From assembly GCA_900544195.1 (NCBI GenBank), contig UQUJ01000006.1, positions 1-64,000 of the forward strand: a stretch of 64,000 nt of DNA, given 5' to 3'. The position numbers and the translations under genes are program-made. The notes under the pieces are model-generated. The model had not been told where the DNA came from. It searched no databases and saw only the letters and a list, made by a program, of their open reading frames with translations. Every line of letters begins with the position of its first letter. Position 1 is the stretch's first letter. This document shows, piece by piece, positions 24,648 through 33,741 of this stretch. Source of the DNA: an uncultured Alistipes sp. (lineage in GTDB: Bacteria > Bacteroidota > Bacteroidia > Bacteroidales > UBA932).

Positions 24648-25832
24648 ATGAAGAAAATCATCATTGCCGCGGCGGTGGCGCTTGTCTCTATTTCTGCAAA
24701 CGCGCAGCCAAAGCCGGCTCAGCCTGAGGCCGAGTACCAGTTCACCGTTGTGAAGGAGAACCCTATCACATCTGTCAAGAACCAGTACCGCTCCAGTACC
24801 TGCTGGTGCTTTTCGGCACTCGGATTCCTTGAGTCAGAGGCCATAAGAATCAAGAACATCAAGGACACGACACTCTACCCGGATTTCTCGGAGATGTTCG
24901 TTGTCTCGCATTCCTACAAGGACAGGGCTGTGAAATATGTCCGCACGGACGGCCACATAAACTTCGCCGCCGGCTCAGAGGCCGATGATGTTCTACATGT
25001 CATTGAGGACTACGGCCTTGTGCCTCAGGACGCGATGCCTGGACTCCAGCCTCTCCCGATTCACGGAGAACTCGACGCCACCACGAAGGCTTATGTGGAG
25101 GCCATCGCCAAGAATCCTAACAAAACCCTTTCCACGAACTGGAAGAAAGGCTTTGACGCCATCGTGGACAGTTTCCTCGGCGAGACCCCAGAGACATTTG
25201 AATATAACGGCAAGAACTATACCCCAGCCTCCTACAGGGACGAGATGGGAATCGTTCCGTCTGACTATGTGACCCTCACTTCGTTCACCCACCACCCGTT
25301 CTACACTTCGTTCATCATTGAGATCGCCGACAACTGGAGGTGGGACTCCGCCTACAACATTCCTCTGGACGAGTTCATGGAGGTGATCTACAACGCTATC
25401 GACAAGGGTTATACCCTCGCTTGGGGATCAGACGTGAGTGAGAATGGCTTCACCAGAAATGGAATCGGTGTGCTTCTCGATGATGTTAAGGCGACCACGG
25501 GCTCTGATCAGGAGCGTTGGATCGGCAAGGCCGGCGAGAAGAAGGAAGTTGTCGCCGAGTTGCCAAAGGAGGCTTCCGTGACCCAGGAGTCCCGTCAGGA
25601 AGGCTTTGAAAACAAGACCACCACTGATGACCACGGAATGCAGATCTTCGGAGTGGCCAAGGATCAGAACGGTACCAACTATTTCATGGTCAAGAACTCT
25701 TGGGGAACATCAAGCAAGTACGGCGGAATCTGGTACTGCTCCGATTCATTCGTCCGCGCGAAGTCCATGGATGTTCTCGTCCACAAGGATGCCCTCTCTA
25801 AGGATCTGAAGAAGAAACTTGGAATAAAGTAA
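24648..25832 (+). CDS. C1 (papain/bleomycin-hydrolase-like) cysteine peptidase, exported
   Basis: The 394-residue protein has a signal peptide (IIIAAAVALVSISANAQ). The active-site block is KNQYRSSTCWCFSALGFLESE: Gln46 forms the oxyanion hole and Cys52, not Cys54, has the papain spacing to be the nucleophile. The catalytic histidine lies in TDDHGMQIFGVAKD and the asparagine in YFMVKNSWG. This arrangement is that of C1B aminopeptidases of the PepC/bleomycin hydrolase kind, but with export. It probably degrades peptides in the periplasm. It abuts pssA with no gap. Confidence 0.88.
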   Translation: MKKIIIAAAVALVSISANAQPKPAQPEAEYQFTVVKENPITSVKNQYRSSTCWCFSALGFLESEAIRIKNIKDTTLYPDFSEMFVVSHSYKDRAVKYVRTDGHINFAAGSEADDVLHVIEDYGLVPQDAMPGLQPLPIHGELDATTKAYVEAIAKNPNKTLSTNWKKGFDAIVDSFLGETPETFEYNGKNYTPASYRDEMGIVPSDYVTLTSFTHHPFYTSFIIEIADNWRWDSAYNIPLDEFMEVIYNAIDKGYTLAWGSDVSENGFTRNGIGVLLDDVKATTGSDQERWIGKAGEKKEVVAELPKEASVTQESRQEGFENKTTTDDHGMQIFGVAKDQNGTNYFMVKNSWGTSSKYGGIWYCSDSFVRAKSMDVLVHKDALSKDLKKKLGIK

Positions 25833-26570
25833 ATGAACAACATTATCGTAAAACATATTCCCAACACGATTACCTCTATGAACCTCCTTTGCGGAGTTCT
25901 GGGGGTAATCGCTTCTTTGAACGGGCGGCTGGAACTCGGATTCGAACTGATGATCCTTGCCGCTGTCTTTGATTTCTGCGACGGACTGGCCGCAAGGCTT
26001 CTGAAGGCATATTCAGAAATAGGAAAGGAGTTGGATTCGCTGGCGGATGATGTGAGTTTCGGAGTGCTCCCGGCCGTGATGCTTTACCAGATCAGCGGGA
26101 CGGACATTTGGATCCTGAAATATTTGCCTCTTGTCCTCGCCGCATTCTCGGCATTGAGACTTGCGAAGTTCAACCTTGACGAGCGTCAGCACGACAGCTT
26201 CATCGGGCTGCCTACCCCGGCGGCGGCGATGATCTGCGGCTCGTTGGCGACCTTGGTGACCGTGAGACCGGACTGTTTTCTTGCGCATTGGTGCCAGGGA
26301 CCGGTTTTCATTCCGGTCTTGGCTCTGGTTCTCTGCTTTCTGTTGGTGAGCGAGATTCCGATGTTCTCAATGAAGTTCGGTGGCGGAAAGAGAGCCTCGA
26401 AATTGGAAACCGCGAAGAGAATAGCATTCCTCGTCATTGTAGGACTGGCGGTCATCATCGCGCTTGTCGAACGTTCCCACTGGTCGTTCATATTCCTGAC
26501 CAGCTTCCTTGGCTACGTACTCATCAATCTGGCGATGAGCGACTTGACCGCTAAAAAACAAGATGGCTGA
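25833..26570 (+). CDS. pssA: CDP-diacylglycerol-serine O-phosphatidyltransferase
   Basis: This is an integral membrane CDP-alcohol phosphatidyltransferase that makes phosphatidylserine, precursor of phosphatidylethanolamine. The catalytic signature DG..AR........G...D...D is seen in FDFCDGLAARLLKAYSEIGKELDSLADDVSFG (near residues 48-79). At least six hydrophobic segments follow. The 245-residue length is typical. The start codon immediately follows the peptidase stop, and its 3' end overlaps the next gene by 8 bases, so the genes are translationally linked. Confidence 0.9.
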   Translation: MNNIIVKHIPNTITSMNLLCGVLGVIASLNGRLELGFELMILAAVFDFCDGLAARLLKAYSEIGKELDSLADDVSFGVLPAVMLYQISGTDIWILKYLPLVLAAFSALRLAKFNLDERQHDSFIGLPTPAAAMICGSLATLVTVRPDCFLAHWCQGPVFIPVLALVLCFLLVSEIPMFSMKFGGGKRASKLETAKRIAFLVIVGLAVIIALVERSHWSFIFLTSFLGYVLINLAMSDLTAKKQDG

Positions 26571-27204
26571 TTCAGGAAGGCATGTCATACTTTATGTTCA
26601 CGGAATGGGCGGTGGCGGTGACAGCCGTATTCCGTCCATTCTGAAGGACAATCTGGGACCGGATTTCGAAGTCGTGATCAGAACGTACGATTTCGACCCG
26701 GAAATCGCCCATGATCAACTGTCTGCCTGGGCAGAGGAAGTCCACCCGGATCTTGTGATAGGGGAGAGCATGGGTGCCACGCACGCCATCTCGCTGAGGG
26801 GCTATCCGCATCTGTTCGTCTCACCCTCGCTGAACGCTCCGCGATATTTCACTGCCTTGGCGTGGCTGACGCTGATCCCCGGCGTGACAGCTCTGTTCGA
26901 CAGAATTTACAGACCGAAGCCCGGCGACCGTCAGAAACTGCATTTTACCTACGAGCCTTTGAAAAAATGGAAAAGAGTCCTCAGTGACGCGTTGCGGAAT
27001 ACACCACGCAATGGTAGCGAGGACTGTTTCCACGCCTTTTTCGGCACCCGCGACCATTACCGGCGCAGCGGCGTGGTCTCCATCCGCATCTGGAAAAAAT
27101 ACTTCGGCGACGGCACATGGACTCTCTACGACGGCACCCACTTCATGGAGTATGAATATGTCCTCTCGCTCCTTATCCCTAAAATCCACGAGGTTTTTCT
27201 TTAA
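26563..27204 (+). CDS. Small alpha/beta hydrolase, YqiA-like esterase
   Basis: The 213-residue protein has an alpha/beta hydrolase fold of the small YqiA/UPF0227 kind. The oxyanion segment is ILYVHGMGGGGDS. The nucleophile elbow is LVIGESMGATHA with the serine at about residue 70. A late DGTHFMEYEYV supplies the likely catalytic histidine. Substrate unknown. It overlaps the 3' end of pssA by 8 bases and is likely co-expressed. Confidence 0.75.
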   Translation: MADSGRHVILYVHGMGGGGDSRIPSILKDNLGPDFEVVIRTYDFDPEIAHDQLSAWAEEVHPDLVIGESMGATHAISLRGYPHLFVSPSLNAPRYFTALAWLTLIPGVTALFDRIYRPKPGDRQKLHFTYEPLKKWKRVLSDALRNTPRNGSEDCFHAFFGTRDHYRRSGVVSIRIWKKYFGDGTWTLYDGTHFMEYEYVLSLLIPKIHEVFL

Positions 27205-27222
27205 TTTTCCTTACTTTTGTCT

Positions 27223-29985
27223 ATGAACAGATTGCGCCTGACTCTAATACTTATTCTGATTCCTTTTCATTTTGTTTTCTCCCAATCGAAATCCAATGAT
27301 AAGGCCACGGTCTATGGGGAATTGAGTCATGAACGTTATAAGGCTCCGATCGTGGATGCCAATGTGCTTTTGGTGCAGGTCAATGGAAACAAGGTTGATT
27401 CCACTTACCGTGTCAGCACTCGAAACGGAATATTCATCTATAAGAATCTCAAGCCTGGCAAGGTTTACATCAAGGTTTCCAAGATGGGCATGGAGTCTGT
27501 TGACGGTGTGTTTGATCTCACCGAAGGGGACAACGCTGTCTTGTTCACCATGCGGAACAGCAAGGAAGCGATCAAAGAGGCGACAGTGACGGCTTCCGCA
27601 TCCTTGATGCGGATTCTTGGAGATACGACGGTTTTCAATGCCGCGGCGGTCAAGACGATGGAAGGAGACAAGGCTATCGCCATCCTTGAGCAGCTTCCTG
27701 GATTTGACTTGAGCGGAGGAACCGTCAAGTACCGGGGAAAAAAGATCGCGAGAACGTACGTCAACGGGGTTCAAGTCTTCGGGAACAATGCCAAGACCGC
27801 CTTTGACATGCTTCTCGCCGATGAGGTTTCCCACGTGAAAGTCTATGAGGAGCAGAATGCCGAGGACAAACGCCGTGGACTTAAGAATTCCGTCAAGGAA
27901 CAGGTTCTTGACGTCGCGACAAAAGAAAGCATCATTTCCTTCGGCAGCGCGTCTGCACAGGTGTCAGGTGGAGTGGATGAAGCCCGGAATGAAAACGGAA
28001 ATATTCAGGGGCGTTATTATGCCCACGGTCTCGCGAATTTTTTCTCGGAGATGGACAATGCGTCGGTCTTTCTTGGAGTGAACAACGTCGCCGCCCCTGT
28101 CGAAGGCATTGTGAGTGGCGGTGTCCCGTCAGTCATAGGTAATTTTGGATCGCTGTCGTCTTATAACGAGTTCGCCGGGGCGCAGCTGGACTTTACTCAT
28201 CGCTGGAAAGATCGCAAGTATGGCAATGCCGTAAGCGCGGCCTATGCTTTCTCACAAGTGTATTCCCGCAGCATGGATCGTGCGCTGACTGATTATTTCG
28301 AGACTGAATCATCTCCGGCCAGAAGCATGACGGAGACGATAGAGGCCTCGTCGAAGCGTCGCCGTCACGATTTCGATGTTGGCCTCTATCTTCAGGACAC
28401 ACCGCTCAAGAGCATCACTTTCAGCGTTGACGGAACATTGAAAGAGGCGGACCAGTGGAGAAATGCCTCAAGCCTTGTCACAAGTCCGGCCGGAAATTTC
28501 CGTCAGGGTTCCAACATCGGCTCGGATGCCGATGACCTGAGCCTTAACGCTTCATTTGTCTGGAAAAACAATGACCTTGGAAACATCAGGCCACGGGTTA
28601 TCCTTGGCGGGTCATTTGTGAACAACAACACATTGTCCTGGAATGTGGACACTCTCTCGACCTCCTACATCAGAAGGAATCTCCAGTCCGATGGCATCGG
28701 CAAGTCCTGGAACGCAAGGCTGAGAGGCGATCTGGACATCATTCTCAGTAACGACGCGAGCAGAACCTCCAAGTTGAATGTCGGAGCGTCTGCCAAGACC
28801 GAGAGAATCAAAAGACGCAACATCACAATGGACATCCTTGACCCGGAGGCCCCGGTTCAGGATATTGCCAACACCTACGATTACACATGGAACACTGTCT
28901 CGGCTAATCTGGATCAGGAATATTCCTACTCTAAAGGGAGGAAAAACTTTACCGTGTCGATGAAGGAGTCGCTCATCCGTCAGAAAGATGACGAGCGTTT
29001 CCCGTTAGACGCGGAGTTCAATCACTCTTATCTTGACTTACAACCAGAGATTCGTTATCGGGGACATCTGTCATCATTCTCCATTGCCGGGCAGTCAATC
29101 ATCCCGTCACTTGAGCAGACACGTGACAGGATCACCGACACTAATCCATTGGTGCTTTCCGGAGGTAACCCGAACCTGAGACAGGCGTACATGGTGAATG
29201 CAAATGCTCTTGATAATATATTCATGGACAAGAAGACAGGGTTTAATCTGGGTTATGGCGTCGGTGCGTCATGCACATTCAACCCGATTGTAACAAGGAC
29301 ATATTATTTCACTCAGGACACGGCTTTGCCTGAATATGACGGCTATGTGGCGAGAAAAGGCGCGATCCTTAACACATTCGTGAACACTTCCGATCCGTCT
29401 TGGTCTGTCAACGGACAGATTTCGCTGTCCCGCCGCTCGAAAAAGGTAAAGTTGTCATCCTCGCTGAAACTCGGCGGAGGTTACGACAGCAGACCTCAGT
29501 ATCTTCGTGACAAACTTGCACATGTGGGAACAGCCAGGGCCAAAGCGGAATTGACGGAGATGTTCACGGCATCTAAAAGGTTGTCCATGACCTGTGGCTT
29601 GAAAATGACTTACCTGCGTTCGTCCAGCGATGTCGGCGGATTGCTCTCCAGTTCGTTGGTGACTTACGCTTATGGCTTTGTCAGGTACCAGTTCAAGAAG
29701 CCGACATTCATAAATGTCTCAGCTTCGGTTCAGAACAATGACTATCTTTCCGGTGTCGGAATAGACAATATCTTCGCGGACATGAAAGTCGAGATAGGTC
29801 ACCGGTTCACAAAACAAGGCTTTGTCGTAAGCGTCTGCGCCTACGATCTGCTGAACAAAGCTTCCTCCTATTCCACAATGACCACAGCGGATTACTATCT
29901 CCAGAAATGGAACCCGTCTTACGGACGTTACTTCATGCTGAATGTCCGTTATGAACTCCGAAAGAAAAACGCGTTCCGGAGATAA
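27223..29985 (+). CDS. Large outer-membrane TonB-receptor-like beta-barrel protein
   Basis: About 920 residues, starting with a signal peptide (LRLTLILILIPFHFVFSQ). A carboxypeptidase-regulatory-like beta-sandwich domain follows (ATVYGELSHERYKAPIVDANVLLVQVNG...KPGKVYIKVSKMGM). Then comes a plug-like region (ILEQLPGFDLSGGTVKYRGKKIARTYVNGVQVFG) and a long barrel ending YFMLNVRYELRKKNAFRR. It belongs to the family of Bacteroidota outer-membrane proteins related to TonB receptors but with no SusD partner nearby. ATG 27223 is preferred over a TTG two codons earlier. Its last codons form the stem of a terminator for the convergent gene. Confidence 0.82.
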   Translation: MNRLRLTLILILIPFHFVFSQSKSNDKATVYGELSHERYKAPIVDANVLLVQVNGNKVDSTYRVSTRNGIFIYKNLKPGKVYIKVSKMGMESVDGVFDLTEGDNAVLFTMRNSKEAIKEATVTASASLMRILGDTTVFNAAAVKTMEGDKAIAILEQLPGFDLSGGTVKYRGKKIARTYVNGVQVFGNNAKTAFDMLLADEVSHVKVYEEQNAEDKRRGLKNSVKEQVLDVATKESIISFGSASAQVSGGVDEARNENGNIQGRYYAHGLANFFSEMDNASVFLGVNNVAAPVEGIVSGGVPSVIGNFGSLSSYNEFAGAQLDFTHRWKDRKYGNAVSAAYAFSQVYSRSMDRALTDYFETESSPARSMTETIEASSKRRRHDFDVGLYLQDTPLKSITFSVDGTLKEADQWRNASSLVTSPAGNFRQGSNIGSDADDLSLNASFVWKNNDLGNIRPRVILGGSFVNNNTLSWNVDTLSTSYIRRNLQSDGIGKSWNARLRGDLDIILSNDASRTSKLNVGASAKTERIKRRNITMDILDPEAPVQDIANTYDYTWNTVSANLDQEYSYSKGRKNFTVSMKESLIRQKDDERFPLDAEFNHSYLDLQPEIRYRGHLSSFSIAGQSIIPSLEQTRDRITDTNPLVLSGGNPNLRQAYMVNANALDNIFMDKKTGFNLGYGVGASCTFNPIVTRTYYFTQDTALPEYDGYVARKGAILNTFVNTSDPSWSVNGQISLSRRSKKVKLSSSLKLGGGYDSRPQYLRDKLAHVGTARAKAELTEMFTASKRLSMTCGLKMTYLRSSSDVGGLLSSSLVTYAYGFVRYQFKKPTFINVSASVQNNDYLSGVGIDNIFADMKVEIGHRFTKQGFVVSVCAYDLLNKASSYSTMTTADYYLQKWNPSYGRYFMLNVRYELRKKNAFRR

Positions 29986-29997
29986 TGCCGGAACGCG
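29970..29997 (-). terminator. Terminator overlapping the upstream gene's stop codon
   Basis: CGCGTTCCGG (29970-29979) and CCGGAACGCG (29988-29997) form a perfect 10-bp stem. On the minus strand it is followed by TTTTTCTTTC, making a good terminator for the phosphoesterase operon. Its loop contains the TAA stop of the plus-strand barrel gene. Confidence 0.8.
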
Positions 29998-30005
29998 CTT
30001 GAAAC

Positions 30006-31142
30006 TTATCGTTGAAGCTTGACTTTCATCCTTGCTCTCATGTGGTCATCCTTGTAACGGATCCTGACAACAGAACCGGGGGATGACGAGGAGTCAGTGA
30101 CTTCCCAGAGGTGTGGCGACGGACGGAGAATCATCGGGATGAACTCCTCTTTGTGAGCCTTTCTGTAAGCCTTCGTCTTGGAATGGTTCCAGTCTGAAAC
30201 CTTAAGGACCTCCGGGGCGACACGTTCGCTCTTTGATGCCTTCTGCCACTTGCGGGAACCCACGGCACGATACTCGACGCGGCCATTCTCACTGCCTCCG
30301 AATATGTTGACGGCGACAACGTGCGAAGCGCTGTCAACTATGGTCGCGGAGGCTCTGTCCTCACGGAGTACGGGCTTGTAGTCAAGGCTGTAGCCTTTGC
30401 CCTTGAAGTCGGCGATGAAATACCCTCTCGGGGAGCCGCATCTCATCAGCGCGTATGGAAGCCCGTTCCCGTCCTTGACTCCTCTCCACCAGCTGCCGCA
30501 TGCCGCGCCACAGATGTTCTCCTCCATTCCGGATTCAATGTGGTGGCGTCTCACGGTGTGAGTGTGGCCGCAGAACAAGGTGGTCTTGCCGGTCACAGGA
30601 GCGAGGATATTCATAAGACTGTCGCGTCCGGTCATTTCCGACACGGGAATATGTGTGGCCAGCACGATGCGTTTGGCTTTGGCCGACTCTTTGACCAGCG
30701 AGTCAAGCCATGATTTCTGTGTCTCGCTGAATCCGCCTTCATAGTCCCTGAGGCCTTTTGTGCGGACATTGTTCATCAGCACAAAGCGCACGCCTTTGGC
30801 AACGAATGAAGTGTCAACGTAGCCGACACGCTCTCTCCATGTCTTCAGATCGCGGGGAACGCCAGGCACAATGTCCCTGTCATGATTACCTGGAATGGCG
30901 AACCATGGAACAGACAGTGAGTCAAGGCTGGCGATTGATGGATCAAGCAGCTTGACATCATCGTTGACGATGTCTCCCAGAACAATCACCAGGTCAAGAT
31001 CCTTTCGCGTACGGAGTTCTTTGAATATGCTCCTTTGGTTGTAAACGACCTGCCCGCTTCCGTCCGCCTGCGGATCTCCGACAAAGGCGACCCGCAGGAG
31101 GCTTTGAAGCGCGACAAAGGCGAGGGAAGCGAGCAGATTCAT
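30006..31142 (-). CDS. Calcineurin-like metallophosphoesterase, exported
   Basis: The 378-residue protein has the dinuclear metal motifs in order: VAFVGDPQAD (19-28), VIVLGDIVND, AIPGNHDRD, TLFCGHTHTVRRHH. A signal-like hydrophobic N-terminus (LLASLAFVALQSLLRV) suggests periplasmic or surface location. The C-terminal third is a beta-rich extension. It follows the DUF5018-like lipoprotein gene by 21 bases and is the last gene of the SusCD operon when the invertible segment is in the ON orientation. Substrate unknown; release of phosphate from a phosphorylated glycan or other ligand is a guess. Confidence 0.85.
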   Translation of the reverse strand: MNLLASLAFVALQSLLRVAFVGDPQADGSGQVVYNQRSIFKELRTRKDLDLVIVLGDIVNDDVKLLDPSIASLDSLSVPWFAIPGNHDRDIVPGVPRDLKTWRERVGYVDTSFVAKGVRFVLMNNVRTKGLRDYEGGFSETQKSWLDSLVKESAKAKRIVLATHIPVSEMTGRDSLMNILAPVTGKTTLFCGHTHTVRRHHIESGMEENICGAACGSWWRGVKDGNGLPYALMRCGSPRGYFIADFKGKGYSLDYKPVLREDRASATIVDSASHVVAVNIFGGSENGRVEYRAVGSRKWQKASKSERVAPEVLKVSDWNHSKTKAYRKAHKEEFIPMILRPSPHLWEVTDSSSSPGSVVRIRYKDDHMRARMKVKLQR

Positions 31143-31163
31143 GATTTATGAATATTCTTGTTC

Positions 31164-32981
31164 CTATTCAGGAAGGACGTCGGCCTCAAGGGCTACCTTA
31201 TAGACTTCGATTCCGTTGGCGGAAGTGTAGGCGATGTAGCCGGTTCCGTCAGCGTTGAAGACAAAGCGGAAGTTCCCGTTAGATGCGATGGCCACAGGTT
31301 TTTCGGAGATAGTGATATCTTCCCACTGGAGGCTGCTGTTCAAGTACTTGAAGTAAACGTTGTGGTCGGAGTCTTCAATTGTCGCGACTTTAAGTCCGGT
31401 ATTAGAGGTAGAGAACGTTGCTGATTCCACAACGCTTCCGTACTTGTCAAAGGAAACGTTCAGGCCTGCGCCGTACTCTGTGAGGGTCTTGCCGGCAAAA
31501 TCCACCTTGTAAACCTGCATTTTTGAATTAGAGATGTCAGCGGCGAATACGAACATTTCATCACCGTCGGAGCTGATGGTCATGTTGCTAGGAACTCCGT
31601 AGGTGGATGTGCCAGGCTTGTAGTCGTAGACGATTGGTGTGAGGGCACATTCCTCTCCAATCTCGTACACCATATAGCCCCACTGGTTGAATGAGGACAA
31701 CATGTACTTCTTCCCGTTGTGTTCGGCAAGGGCGGAACCGTAGAATGCTCCCGCTGAACCACTAGGCTCTCCGTATTTAGGTGCGATTCCACTTGCTGAC
31801 GCCGGCTTCTCAATCCAATCAGTGCCGTTAAAGTATGAGGATACAATGGACCGTTTCAGCTCGCCTGCGTTGGCTGTGAAGAAGAACGCAGGATGGCCGT
31901 TGCTTTGGATGTACAGAGGACTAGGATAAGAAGTGTTGATGTTGACACTGTTGATCCCCTCTTTTCCACAAACGTCCCATGTAGTAGAGGAGAACTTTTT
32001 AACTGTGTTTCTATTGGTTACTTCTCCGCCTGCGTATTTCAGGAATGCGGTGCCATCACTGGCGAAAGCGAGCACAGGGTTCTTGGCATCCTTGATGTCG
32101 GCCGAGAGGCATGATTCTCCAACATAAGGGAATGAGGTCCCGTCAAGTCTGACAACAGCCACCCTGTCGTATTTGTCACCCTCCAATTCCTTATAGTAAG
32201 CGATCCATGGGGTACCGTCCTTAGGGTTGATTTTGATGTCAAACGTAGGGAAAATCTTGGTTCCGTCAGAGATGGTGCCGACCTTGCTGACAACATATTC
32301 AAGCACCTTGCCGACCTTGAGGATGTAGCTCGCTGATGTGCCGGCGACAGCGTCTGTCACGGTGATGTCAATCGGGAAGCTGGTGTCAACCGTGGCCTTG
32401 CCGGATTCAACGTCCTTGCCGTTTACCTTTACGACGTCGTTCAGACCGGCCTCTACAGTGAGGACCAGTTCCTGCTTGAACGCGGCGGAAGGAACACGTG
32501 CTATCATCTCGGAGGCGATGGCCTCAGGGGTGACATCCGCTGTCAGAACACTGTTGTCAGCCTTGAGGAAAGAGATTGATTTAAGTTCGGCGGCACCATC
32601 GTTCTCCTTTACGGAAAGGGTGTAGGTGACGTTGAGCTCGGAAACCTCATCGGTGACGGACAGCTGGGCACCGTCGGTGACGCTGATGGAGGTCACACCG
32701 CTGGTGACAACTGTGGAACCAGCCTTGACAACATCGTCGTCGGTCACCGTGAAGGTCGGAATGAATGAACTTCCTGAACCTTCCGGGAGCACAAGGCTTA
32801 TTGTCCTTGCGGTTTCATCTATGACTCCGGTCACATCGGACGAAAGAGTAGAGTTGAGGGAAGATTGAAGCGAGAATGATTTGATCTGTGCCAGACCATC
32901 CGCTTTCGGGTCGTTGTTGCAGGAAACTGTTCCGGCAACGACAATCAGCGCAACGCTGAAGAATGTCAAAATCCGTTTCAT
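31164..32981 (-). CDS. Surface lipoprotein, DUF5018-like
   Basis: The 605-residue lipoprotein starts at ATG 32981 (MKRILTFFSVALIVVAGTVSC, lipidated Cys). Two Ig-like repeats follow (AQIKSFSLQSSLNSTLSSDVTG... and ELKSISFLKADNSVLTADVTP...), as in DUF5018-type lipoproteins. The rest is a beta-propeller-like region (WIAYYKELEGDKYDRVAVVRLDGTSFPYVG...). These sit beside SusCD pairs and probably bind substrate at the surface. In the assembled orientation its start codon is 9 bases from the left inverted repeat and no promoter for it is visible. After inversion it would lie 30 bases behind the 162-residue lipoprotein gene in one operon. Confidence 0.82.
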   Translation of the reverse strand: MKRILTFFSVALIVVAGTVSCNNDPKADGLAQIKSFSLQSSLNSTLSSDVTGVIDETARTISLVLPEGSGSSFIPTFTVTDDDVVKAGSTVVTSGVTSISVTDGAQLSVTDEVSELNVTYTLSVKENDGAAELKSISFLKADNSVLTADVTPEAIASEMIARVPSAAFKQELVLTVEAGLNDVVKVNGKDVESGKATVDTSFPIDITVTDAVAGTSASYILKVGKVLEYVVSKVGTISDGTKIFPTFDIKINPKDGTPWIAYYKELEGDKYDRVAVVRLDGTSFPYVGESCLSADIKDAKNPVLAFASDGTAFLKYAGGEVTNRNTVKKFSSTTWDVCGKEGINSVNINTSYPSPLYIQSNGHPAFFFTANAGELKRSIVSSYFNGTDWIEKPASASGIAPKYGEPSGSAGAFYGSALAEHNGKKYMLSSFNQWGYMVYEIGEECALTPIVYDYKPGTSTYGVPSNMTISSDGDEMFVFAADISNSKMQVYKVDFAGKTLTEYGAGLNVSFDKYGSVVESATFSTSNTGLKVATIEDSDHNVYFKYLNSSLQWEDITISEKPVAIASNGNFRFVFNADGTGYIAYTSANGIEVYKVALEADVLPE

Positions 32982-32982
32982 A

Positions 32983-33735
32983 ATGTTAAACAGGCTGTTT
33001 GATAAACCTAAGTTCAAATGGAACATGGATGTCAACGGCTCGGTCAACAGAAATGTCATACGTGAGCTGTACAAGGACATGCACACAGGCTTCTTCGACA
33101 GTGTGTGGATGGTCGGGGCCAGCAAAAGCGACTGGTGGCTCAGCCGATGGGCCGGGGTGGATCCTGCCACGGGACAGCCTATGTGGTACACGGCTGACGG
33201 TGACCTTACATTCAATTTCTCCTACGACAACCGTGTCCTGCTGCCGGAGTACAGCAAGGAGCCTGACCTCAGCGGAGGTATTTCCAACACATTCACTTTC
33301 GGACCTTTCAGCGCGAGGGTCATGATGACCTACTCGTTCGGAGGCTGGACCTTGACATCCTACACACAGGACGACGGACACGACATCATCAGTTTCAACA
33401 CCGTCGTGGAAGACCTCGACCATTGGAGAAAACCCGGGGATGTGTCAAGGAACCCGCAATATGTTTACAATAGCTCCAACCTGTCCACAATGTCCTCCAC
33501 AAGATTTCTGTACAACAAGACAAATGTGCAGCTGAAGAACATCACTTTGAGCTATTCCTTCCCGAAGTCGATCTGCCGCAAGGTCCATCTTTCCGGGGCG
33601 ACGTTCTCCTTGATGGGAGACAACCTCTACCTCTGGACACCGGGGCAGAGCAAATCCCACAACAGCTACAAGACTCTGATGTACACGATGGGCATGACAC
33701 GTTCGGTGTCAGGACAACTTTCACTTAATTTCTAG
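32983..33735 (+). CDS. SusC C-terminal half, detached by inversion
   Basis: This frame carries the last 242 residues of a SusC/RagA TonB-dependent receptor barrel, starting after RLFDK (PKFKWNMDVNGSVNR...), with NVQLKNITLSYSFPK and the terminal GQLSLNF. It has no signal peptide, plug or TonB box. The frame can be extended upstream, but only into antisense of the lipoprotein gene, so the leading residues are artefacts. Joining it at the 16-bp repeat to the minus-strand frame 35711-38029 restores a complete receptor in frame. As placed, it is probably silent. Confidence 0.9.
   Translation: MLNRLFDKPKFKWNMDVNGSVNRNVIRELYKDMHTGFFDSVWMVGASKSDWWLSRWAGVDPATGQPMWYTADGDLTFNFSYDNRVLLPEYSKEPDLSGGISNTFTFGPFSARVMMTYSFGGWTLTSYTQDDGHDIISFNTVVEDLDHWRKPGDVSRNPQYVYNSSNLSTMSSTRFLYNKTNVQLKNITLSYSFPKSICRKVHLSGATFSLMGDNLYLWTPGQSKSHNSYKTLMYTMGMTRSVSGQLSLNF
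32991..33006 (+). repeat. Left inverted repeat of the invertible segment
   Basis: CAGGCTGTTTGATAAA, exact inverse of 35720-35735. It encodes R-L-F-D-K within the susC frame. Confidence 0.95.
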
Positions 33736-33741
33736 ACTGCG

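Noticed and set aside
32881..33006. Upstream extension of the susC C-terminal frame (start at 32881)
   Set aside because: This part is antisense of the lipoprotein signal-peptide region; true homology begins at the 16-bp repeat.
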